Below, piece by piece: positions 25,354-34,100 of a DNA stretch of 43,976 bases. Source of the DNA: CAZILN01 sp964540005 (GTDB lineage Bacteria; Bacteroidota; Bacteroidia; Bacteroidales; SM23-62); assembly GCA_964540005.1 (NCBI GenBank), contig CAZILN010000388.1:1-43976 (forward strand), given 5' to 3'. The translations under genes and the position numbers were made by a program. Numbering within the stretch: position 1 is the stretch's first letter; the number at the start of each line of letters is the position of its first letter. Below the pieces are notes generated by a model. It saw only the letters and a list, made by a program, of their open reading frames with translations, did no database searches and was not told the DNA's origin.

Positions 25354-25396
25354 GCTCACCAGTATGGATGCCGGTACTAATCTATTCTATGTGTGA

Positions 25397-27271
25397 TTAG
25401 AAGCGGACCCCGATAAGGATTACATCATCTATCTGTTCCAGGTCCCCCTTCCATTCAGAGAAATGCTTCTCAAGAAGTTGTTTCTGGATATACAAAGATT
25501 CGTTCTGAATCGATAATAATAAATCTTTCAATGCTTTGGACTTGAACTTTTTACCATCTGTCCCCCCGAACTGGTCTGGATATCCGTCAGAGAATATATA
25601 TATGGTATCTCCTTCTTCGACTTGTACTTTATTACTGGTATATGGCTGTTCCATATCTTCCATATAGCTTATAGGTATCCTGTCTGCCTTATATTCAATC
25701 AGCTCACCTTTCCTGACCAGGAATAATGGATTGTACGCACCCGCAAAATCCAGCTTCTTCTTTTTCATATCATAGACACACAGGGCTATATCCATCCCGT
25801 CTTTCTGTTCCTGCTCCTTTCCGGTCTGTTTCAAGGCTTTGATCACTTCTTTTCGCAGATCGAACAGGATGTTGCTAGCCGATATAACACCACGCTTATT
25901 CACAATCTCATCGAGAAAGGCTATACCCAGCATGCTCATGAATGCCCCAGGCACACCATGCCCTGTACAATCAGCTGCAGCAAAAACTATCTTGTAATCA
26001 AGCACAGTAGCCCAGTAGAAATCCCCACTAACTACGTCCCGTGGAAGGAACAGTATGAAATGTTCCGGCAGGTAACTGTCCAGAAACTCCCTTGATGGCA
26101 ACATAGCTGCCTGGATACGGCTGGCGTAATTAATGCTGTCTGTTATTGCATCATAAGCAGCTTTTAATTCAACATGCCTGAGATGATAAATTTCCTTTTC
26201 CTTTTCTGATTTTTCAACAGCATAGGCGATCTGCTGTTCCTTCATACGGTTTTGCGTTTCGGCACTGTATACCTCTTCCCTGATCCGGTGAAATTCCATG
26301 TAATGTTCAAGAGATTTCCTGAGTTCACCCGTGGATTCATACAGTGCAGCAAAGGCCCGGTGTGTCTCATATTCCAGTGGCTTGGCATTCAAATCTTGTG
26401 ACATTTTTAAAGATTCATCAAGATGCCTGCTTGCTTCCTCGATATCCCCTTCATTATACAGTATCCGTCCCGATCCCAGCAGGCATTGCAGCCTGCATCG
26501 TTTATCTACATCACCACAGCCTGTTTCCAGGTTTTTCCCATAATATTCCAGGGCATTTTTCATATCGCCCATTTCCTCATAGGCACTGGCCATACCCAGG
26601 TAGGTCCACGGTAGGGCAGTCAGCTGTCCGGTTTCCTTTCGTATCCTCAGGCTCTCTTCATAATGCTTCAGTGCCTTATGATATTCCTTTTTTAGGGTAT
26701 AAATCCTTGCTATCCGGTTATAGGATGAAGCTGCCGCCTTGAGATCACCCATTTTTTCACGGATGCTGAGGCTATCCTGGTACGATCTCAGGGCATTATC
26801 ATAATCATTTAACCTGCTGTATATCAATCCAATTACACTAAGAACATCCCCCTCCCCTTCCTGGTATTCCATATCCCGGGCAGCCTGGAGGGCTTGCTGA
26901 CAATAATTCAGGCCGGTTTCATAGTCCCCGAAACTTTCATATATATTTCCGAGGAAAGTGAGAGTCACGGGGTAGCCTTTTTCATCCTGCTGAGTATTGA
27001 AATACTTCCTTGCCTGTAGCAGCAGTTCAAGGGCCTGCTTGTTCTCTGACCTGAGGAAATGGCCTATGGCCAGGTACAAGCGGGCATATGCCAGCCCATT
27101 AGGATACTGCTCATTTTCAGCCAGTTCCAATGCCTTGCGGCTGTATTCCATTGATTGGCCTACATTGGTATACCTCAGTTCCCAGGCCTGTTTGTTCAGG
27201 GTATCGATAGCCTTGAAGGGATCAGGATTGGATCTGAGTAGCTCTTCGATATTATGATTGGGCTCTGGCAT
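25397..27271 (-). CDS. TPR-sensor PP2C-type (SpoIIE) serine phosphatase
   Basis: The 624-residue cytoplasmic protein has TPR repeats from about 25 to 330 (for example LGNIYESFGDYETGLNYCQQ and LGMASAYEEMGDMKNALEYY), a charged linker at 334-373, and a SpoIIE/PP2C phosphatase domain (about 380-624). The start of the catalytic part (SRIQAAMLP) and the metal-binding acidic residues are visible: Asp434 in AADCTGHGVPGAFMS, the DGMD segment, FSDGYPDQFGG and the final QIDDVILIGVRF. Such phosphatases usually dephosphorylate anti-anti-sigma (STAS) proteins or other Ser/Thr targets; none is encoded nearby. The TPR and linker match those of the histidine kinase at 2730-4634. It is divergent from a membrane-protein gene with a 63-base gap. 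Assignment is firm. Confidence 0.9.
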   Translation of the reverse strand: MPEPNHNIEELLRSNPDPFKAIDTLNKQAWELRYTNVGQSMEYSRKALELAENEQYPNGLAYARLYLAIGHFLRSENKQALELLLQARKYFNTQQDEKGYPVTLTFLGNIYESFGDYETGLNYCQQALQAARDMEYQEGEGDVLSVIGLIYSRLNDYDNALRSYQDSLSIREKMGDLKAAASSYNRIARIYTLKKEYHKALKHYEESLRIRKETGQLTALPWTYLGMASAYEEMGDMKNALEYYGKNLETGCGDVDKRCRLQCLLGSGRILYNEGDIEEASRHLDESLKMSQDLNAKPLEYETHRAFAALYESTGELRKSLEHYMEFHRIREEVYSAETQNRMKEQQIAYAVEKSEKEKEIYHLRHVELKAAYDAITDSINYASRIQAAMLPSREFLDSYLPEHFILFLPRDVVSGDFYWATVLDYKIVFAAADCTGHGVPGAFMSMLGIAFLDEIVNKRGVISASNILFDLRKEVIKALKQTGKEQEQKDGMDIALCVYDMKKKKLDFAGAYNPLFLVRKGELIEYKADRIPISYMEDMEQPYTSNKVQVEEGDTIYIFSDGYPDQFGGTDGKKFKSKALKDLLLSIQNESLYIQKQLLEKHFSEWKGDLEQIDDVILIGVRF

Positions 27272-27334
27272 GGGTTATGGAAAATTAAGTATCTTTAAAG
27301 TATATCACAAATAATATTCAGGAAACTTTTGGAT

Positions 27335-28198
27335 ATGAAGCCCTATCATAAGGTACTGGGGATTTCGATAATCGTGCTTCTGGCAGGCATAGTAGTTTTT
27401 GTTTCAATAGCCTACCGCACTGATCAGTTGTTCTTTATTGTTGCTTCCATAATATTACTCGCTCTTGCAAGTATCACAACATTGATGTTGTTGTTTTCCT
27501 ATAAGAACAGGTTGCTCAGGAGGCTATTCCTGTTCGGAATGCCGGTATGCCTGTTACTATATTGTTTTGGATATTTTCTAAGAATCCCGGAGATACCCGT
27601 TCTTTCATTTGGTTTTTTGATCTATTTCGTCGGTATTAACCTGGTTTTACATTTCATGAGGTTCGATCTGAATCTTATAATAGTTACCTTTTTAATAATC
27701 CTGGGTATGATGTTCAAACGTTATCATTTTGTAGGAGGAGGTGTGATACTGACAATTGCATCCTTTTTGATTGCTTTTTTTTCTGTAGTCAATGCTGTCA
27801 GGGCCTTCAGGTCAAAAGATAACAGGTACCTTTCAGTGGTCATATTCTCATGCTGCCTGGTACTGGCAATACAGAGCATGGCCTTTCTCTGGAAGATACA
27901 GCACATGCCAGGGGCGGGCATACTTACACAAATTGGTCTGCCTTTATTCATAATTGCCACATTAATCATTCTGCTGACCCTGCCCGGTTCCAACTTTATC
28001 GAATGGACCCGTAACCAGAAGAAAATTCTCCTGCGGGGATTACTGATACCCTGGCTTTTCTTTATGTATATTGTGGCTGTCGCACTTTTTTCTCCGAGGC
28101 AGTTTGATATTTTCTTCTTCTTAAGAAGTCAGCAGCAGGAACAGGTACATTTTTATATGGAGGATTACCCGGTTGAAAACCGGAACGGACTGGAATAG
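27335..28198 (+). CDS. Polytopic membrane protein, unknown function
   Basis: From ATG 27335 (an upstream in-frame TTG at 27329 is less likely) the protein has 287 residues and about nine hydrophobic helices. Examples are LGISIIVLLAGIVVFVSIAY at the start and GLLIPWLFFMYIVAVALF near the end. The last 30 residues are charged and soluble (RSQQQEQVHFYMEDYPVENR). No transport, catalytic or binding motif was recognised. The gene lies alone on the plus strand between the TPR-phosphatase and STAND genes, ending nine bases before the STAND operon's end. A TATCTTTA at 27288-27295 is close to the -7 consensus. A membrane partner for the neighbouring phosphatase is possible but only by position. Confidence 0.6.
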   Translation: MKPYHKVLGISIIVLLAGIVVFVSIAYRTDQLFFIVASIILLALASITTLMLLFSYKNRLLRRLFLFGMPVCLLLYCFGYFLRIPEIPVLSFGFLIYFVGINLVLHFMRFDLNLIIVTFLIILGMMFKRYHFVGGGVILTIASFLIAFFSVVNAVRAFRSKDNRYLSVVIFSCCLVLAIQSMAFLWKIQHMPGAGILTQIGLPLFIIATLIILLTLPGSNFIEWTRNQKKILLRGLLIPWLFFMYIVAVALFSPRQFDIFFFLRSQQQEQVHFYMEDYPVENRNGLE

Positions 28199-28207
28199 AA
28201 TCATTTA

Positions 28208-31078
28208 TCAGAAAGGATGGAGCCATTCATCCGCCTCATGCGTCAGCTTGCCAAAAATCTTTTCTTCAGAGACCAACCTGATTATTTCCCGAACACTGAC
28301 CGGGTAAAGGATTAATTGCTTACCCCTCATATAAAGCAGATAATTTCCGTCAGGCGAAAAGACAGGTCTTGAACCGGTCAGGACTTTCAGGGTCAGGAGA
28401 TCTGCAGATGTAATGATTATCTGATCCATACCGGACATTGTATAGGCAGTTGTTCCGTCCATGGGGTTATAATCTAAATACCTGACCGGGATGAACTCCT
28501 TCCAGCGCTGATATCCGCCAACTATATCATTGTATTCATCCTGCACAAACTTATTTTTAATTAATCCACGTGATAAAAAATGGTAGCCCCCTTCAAACAA
28601 TAATGTTTGATTATATGCAAAATCATTCATGGATGAACCTTCAGTTTGTGCTGAAGGCATAAGACTGTCTGTGGAATAGGCGGTAATCCTGATTAATGCT
28701 TCATCCCCGGTGAATTCCGCTGCACAGATCCTGTTCTGCTTATAATACAGCCATCCAGTCCGGGGTTTTATGTAAAAAACTTCTTCCCCGTTCAGGTCCC
28801 GGATGGAAACAGTACTGTCATCAGAAGCCGTCAGTATGTACTTACTGTTGGCTGAGAAAGTACATGATCGTACCGGTTCAGAATGGCCGGTGATAGTATT
28901 ATACTCCCCGAAATAACCGGTGTTCCTGTTAAGGTTCCAGACAATCACCGTTTTGTCATCGGATGCACTGGATATAAACCTGCCGTCAGGTGAAAATGAA
29001 ATATAATTCATCCTTCCGGAATGATCTCCCAGTCGTTGGTATTCCTGCCCATTAAGTTCATAAATAATAATACCATTATCCGGTCCGGCTACAGCCAGGT
29101 ACCGGTTATCGGTTGAAAAAGCCACAAGGCTCTTATTCCAGACCATATTTATGGCTACCTTAAAATCGAATGCCTTATCTCCGTTTATATTCCAGAGAGT
29201 CCCTGTACTGTCGGAATGCACCGCAGCCAGGTAATCATTATTGCCGGACAGTGATAAAGCAAGGACGCTCGACCCGTATCCTTCTATACTCAAAAGGTTC
29301 TTTCCATAGATATCCCATACCCTGATGGAATGATCCTCCAGCCATCCGTAGATCAGGTTCCCATCCCGGGAGAAGGTAGCATTAGCTATTTCTGCATCAC
29401 AGGGTTCAAAGTCAAATATCCGTTTATACGGATCGAAATAATTGTCGGTAAGGGAATCATAATATGGTCCATGATCGAGCATTTCATTAAATACCTTGAG
29501 AATGGCAAAGTGTGATATGGATGAGCTTGTATCCCTCCAATATGCATCCACAGCCGTCCTGAAGGCCAGTTCAGGTGCTATTTCCGACTGAAGGAGGGAC
29601 TTGGCTACTCTCTCAGTTTTTCTTGTTTCAGTGGTGGACCGGTAATAATAATATCCAATTGCTGCAACCACCATGATGAATCCGGCCAGGGAGATCCTGA
29701 GTATGGTATTGAATTGTCTCCGCTTTGCCTGGATGGCATTTTTACTCAGCTCAACGAATTCCTGCAGTTCCCCTTCCAGGTAAAGCCTGTCCTTGTATAC
29801 CTGCAGGTATTTCAGGTCTTTCTCTGAAAGCAGGATCTTACGTTTCTCATAGGTCTGCCGGGCATTCTCTATGAACTGCCTTACCTCCAGCAGTTCTTTT
29901 TCAACCAGGGTGATCTTCTCGTAGATCTTGGCCGCCAGGCTATCGTGCCGCAGTTCATACCGCTTGTTCTCGTCCTTGTCACGGAGTATCCTTAAGTTTA
30001 CAAAACGCTGGATCAATTCTTTAAGCTTATCTTCTCCTATGTCCTTACCTAGCGTCCGGGAGAAATCCCGGATCTCCTCCTCTGTTACCTGCTTTTTTGT
30101 CCCCTGCATGGAAACAAATGCTTTCAGGATGGTCAACCCTGTATCCGGCTCATCCAGTTGCCTGATCTGCTCCTCCAGGAAACTGCCCAGCAGGTCCGAT
30201 ACGTCACCAGCCTTATCAAGCAGGAGTTTGTCAAACCTGAGTTCCTGGGTTACCATTCCGGTTTCTTCTGTGCCTGCAACAGTTACCGTGTTACTGGTTT
30301 CAGTTATGCCACTCCTTAAACCTGGTTCGGCTTGCTGTGCTAACCCGTATATCTTATCCAGGAATACCTGCAGATAGGTGAGTTCTATTTCATTGCCTTC
30401 CGGGTTGAGTTTATCGAGGAGGGCTTCCGGTAAACCTGCCTCTACAATAATGTTATGTACACTGCATGGACCTTCAATGGCCTGTATGGCATGTTGACGG
30501 GTCATTTTTTCAACACGCATTCGGTTTGCCAGGAACTCAGGAATAACACTTTCAAATTCAGTGACCCATGCAAGGTATTCTTCACGAATGGAAAAAAGAA
30601 ATTTGCACTGGACATCAGCATCAATGACTTCCTCAACCATTCCAATGAATTCTTTACGTTCCCTGCGGTCACCAAATATGAACAGCTCCTCAAACTGGTC
30701 GAAGATCAGGTAAATCGGCTTGAAATGATCCAGGTAAATGGACTGCAGTGCTGCAGTCAGTGAAGGTTTGTTCTTCTTTGATCCACCCGAGTTGTTCGAT
30801 ATGGGAGTAAGTGTAAGCTTGTTTATCTCGGTCCAAATGCTCTTTACTATATCCGGTCCCCTCCTGATACTGACTGGCAGCCAGTCACTGTCTTCGAACT
30901 TGTTTGCCAGTCCGCAGTTGATCAGTGAGGTCTTTCCTGTTCCCGAAATTCCATATATCAGCAGAATTTTACTGCTGAATATTTTCTGGTACACTTCCTC
31001 TATTTCAAGGTCCCGGCCGAAGAAGATCTCCCGGTCTTCATGGGTATAAGAGTCGAGGAATTTGAAGGGAGTGTTCAT
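28208..31078 (-). CDS. nSTAND1-type NTPase with membrane segment and C-terminal WD40 propeller
   Basis: The 956-residue protein begins with the conserved lead PFKFLDSYTHEDREIFFGRD, then Walker A GISGTGKTS (43-51), Walker B YLIFDQFEEL with Asp127, and a sensor-like LFSIREE (161-167). A winged-helix-like end follows (YELRHDSLAAKIYEKI, 374-389). After a basic stretch (KRRQF) comes one hydrophobic helix (about 459-479), then about six or seven WD40-type blades (560-956), some degenerate (HSGRMNYISFSPDGRFISSA is the clearest). STAND proteins act as nucleotide switches that oligomerise on ligand binding to the repeat domain. The membrane helix would put ATPase and propeller on opposite sides of the inner membrane. 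It is the last gene of a three-gene minus-strand operon, 26 bases after the larger paralogue. Ligand and output are unknown. Confidence 0.85.
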   Translation of the reverse strand: MNTPFKFLDSYTHEDREIFFGRDLEIEEVYQKIFSSKILLIYGISGTGKTSLINCGLANKFEDSDWLPVSIRRGPDIVKSIWTEINKLTLTPISNNSGGSKKNKPSLTAALQSIYLDHFKPIYLIFDQFEELFIFGDRRERKEFIGMVEEVIDADVQCKFLFSIREEYLAWVTEFESVIPEFLANRMRVEKMTRQHAIQAIEGPCSVHNIIVEAGLPEALLDKLNPEGNEIELTYLQVFLDKIYGLAQQAEPGLRSGITETSNTVTVAGTEETGMVTQELRFDKLLLDKAGDVSDLLGSFLEEQIRQLDEPDTGLTILKAFVSMQGTKKQVTEEEIRDFSRTLGKDIGEDKLKELIQRFVNLRILRDKDENKRYELRHDSLAAKIYEKITLVEKELLEVRQFIENARQTYEKRKILLSEKDLKYLQVYKDRLYLEGELQEFVELSKNAIQAKRRQFNTILRISLAGFIMVVAAIGYYYYRSTTETRKTERVAKSLLQSEIAPELAFRTAVDAYWRDTSSSISHFAILKVFNEMLDHGPYYDSLTDNYFDPYKRIFDFEPCDAEIANATFSRDGNLIYGWLEDHSIRVWDIYGKNLLSIEGYGSSVLALSLSGNNDYLAAVHSDSTGTLWNINGDKAFDFKVAINMVWNKSLVAFSTDNRYLAVAGPDNGIIIYELNGQEYQRLGDHSGRMNYISFSPDGRFISSASDDKTVIVWNLNRNTGYFGEYNTITGHSEPVRSCTFSANSKYILTASDDSTVSIRDLNGEEVFYIKPRTGWLYYKQNRICAAEFTGDEALIRITAYSTDSLMPSAQTEGSSMNDFAYNQTLLFEGGYHFLSRGLIKNKFVQDEYNDIVGGYQRWKEFIPVRYLDYNPMDGTTAYTMSGMDQIIITSADLLTLKVLTGSRPVFSPDGNYLLYMRGKQLILYPVSVREIIRLVSEEKIFGKLTHEADEWLHPF

Positions 31079-31104
31079 TTGCTAAATATAAGTATTTTGA
31101 TGTG

Positions 31105-34100
31105 CTACTCTTCCAGATACTCCCTTACTTTTTCAAAATTGGGATGGTTAATGCCAGCGCTTTCAAGTTCAATTATTTTGTTAAGTATATAGTCTTTAAA
31201 ATTCTCGATCCCTACACTCCTGTCTTTATATGCGTCAATTATGGAAATAGCATCCCTGTATTGATCATTGAGCAGGTATGCCAGTGCCAGCTTTGTATAA
31301 ATAATATTCTCTTCTTTCAGCTCAATGCCTCTTTTAGCATTTTCTACTGCTTTACTTATCTTTCCTGTAAACAATTGTTCATGTGCAAGATTATTATAGG
31401 TTGAACTGGCATGGTCCCTTATTTTCCTGTCAGAGTTGTTCTCAAGCAATTTCTCAATCAGTACAACAGCCAGGGAATAATATTCATCCGCTATCCGGTG
31501 ATCAATGCTTCTTTCAGCCTTGTTATGATAATATCTTTCTTTTTCCCGGAGGTCTGATAAGTTTAACCTGCTCACCATTTCATTAAATACTCTGTCAAGC
31601 TTATGTTCAATACTATCAGTTGGTTCGATTATTTGAAGGTGAATCAGATTCTCAACGAGACTGCTTAAGTTCTCGTTTGTGTAATCTATTACCAGAAGTT
31701 TCTCGTAAAAAATGTTTGCCATATTGGCAAATTCAACTTTTTGTGTATTACTAAATGATTCCATCAATAATTCATGGTAGAACTTTGCAGCTTCCTTCAA
31801 GATATTGATATTAGATGAACCTAATATTAAAGTAAAAATATTATCCAGTTTTTCAGCGTTATTATCCTGGTTTTCATCATACTGGATTAATCTTGTAAGA
31901 ACACTGGCCTGGTTTATAAGATTAGATTCACGGTAATGGCTTTCCTGCAGTTTATCATATATTTCATTTGATTTTATCAAACAATCCTTGATTTCGATAA
32001 TTGAGTTTGAGGATATGGCTCTATCCAGATAATATGTTGCTGCTTCTACCAGATCTTCTTCGGTTTCCAGAAGCAAGATATCCTCATATTCAATTAACTC
32101 AAACTGCAACTTTTGATATAAGCTTAATGATTCATAATTCCCGGATTCCTGGAAATTACCAAGTGGAGTTTTCAAATTAAATAACGACACATAACCATCA
32201 CTATGGCCCGCAATTACATTGCTGCCATTGGGATTATAATCTAACCCCCAGATATAACCCAACTTAGTATTCCTGTCACTGCTGTTGTCAGAAAATCTTT
32301 TTATACGATTACCGTGTTTATCAAATAAATACAAATCCTTCACATGGCTGCACAGGATTTGATTTCCATCCGGTGAGGCAGCTATTATTGTTGCACCATA
32401 CGCATTTTCTGTATATCTGATGACATTTTCCATCATATTACCATAGATATCGAATGTATAAATAGATTCACTGCCCATTTCGTTCAGCATAATGGTTTTC
32501 CCGTCCGGTAGAAGTTCAAATGAATAAATATACCTGCCATTTGGACTCCCAAATTTCCTGATCAGATTTCCTTCAAGATCCCAGATATATACATTCCGGC
32601 CTGCAGAGCTTATGATGCTGTTACCATCCGGTAAAAATGCTGTGCCATGAACATCCCCGGAATGCCCCTGAAAAACTTTTAATTGTTTTCCTTCAGTGTT
32701 CCACAATCTTGCAGTTCCATCATCTGATCCTGTAATAATTAACTTATTCTCAGGTGAATAATCTATAGATCCTATAGCGCTTTCATGACCCCGAAATTCA
32801 ATTATACTCTCACCGGAAATATCCCACCATCTAGCAGTATTATCAAGAGAACCTGTAAATATACTCTTCCCGTCAGGTGAAAATGCCAGGGCAAGAATTT
32901 CTGATTTATGACCCTGATAAGTAATAAGCTTGTTCCCCTGTAAATCCCATAGACAGGCTGTCCCATCAGCAGATCCGGTTAGAAAATTATTGCCATCCGG
33001 AGAATATGCTATCCTGTTCACTGCTTGTTCATGTGCCTTCCAGTATTGGCGAGATTCACCGGACACATCCCAGATTCTGGCAGTATTATCCAATGATCCC
33101 GATAACAAATAATGTCCATCTGATGAGAAGGCAAGCGAGCTGATGGCGGCTTTATGTCCTTTGTATTCCTGGATAATTTTTGCATCCAGGGTCATCATCA
33201 ATATTTCTCCATCTTCTGTCCCAATGACAATTTTTTCTCCATCCGGAGTAAATGTAAGAGACGTGAACTTTTGTTGAAAAGGTCCTATAGTAACTTCACG
33301 TCTTCCACTAATATTCCAAATGCGTAAATTCCTGTCTGTTGATCCGGTAATTATTCTTTGTCCATCAGGAGAGAAAGCTATTGCCTGAATATCATTTTCT
33401 ACATAGGAACCATCCTCTAAATAACATATGGTCTCTCCTGCCTTAAAGTCTTGCTCTCCATTTCTTTTAAAATCAAATAACTTAAAATGATTTGAGGAAA
33501 ATGCAATAAAAAGATAATCCCCATCAGGTGAAAATCCAACATTTGTCACCGGGTCTGATGAAATAAGCGATGAAAATGTGCCATTAGCATACCAAATCCG
33601 AGTCTGAAGATCCTCAGAACCAGTTACATAATCCCCAAGCGGAGACATTCCAACTGTTGTTACGCTCCCCTCATGCCCAGTAAATTTCCTGATCATCTGA
33701 CCCGACAGATCCCACACACAGGCCGTTTTATCTCTTGATCCGGTCAGAAAGTATTTCCCATCTGCTGAAAACTTAACTGAAGTTACTTCAGCTGAATGTG
33801 ATTTAATCTCTAAAAGCCTTTGTCCGTTTAAATCCCACAAACAGGCTGTATTATCATTTGATCCGGTCAGTATTGTTTTGCCATCAGGAGAAATGTCAGC
33901 AGAATTAACGGGATACCTGTGTCTGGCTACTGTCTTATAAAAATTGTTTTCACTGTATATCTGCTGAATAGTACCTCTGGCGTGATCATTATCATCCAGT
34001 TCAAGGGAATATTCTGCCAATCGAATTGCTAATGTCGGATCTTCTTCAGAGATCGAGGGAACCTGGATCAACAGATTGCCGGCTTTGGCTTTACGGTAAT

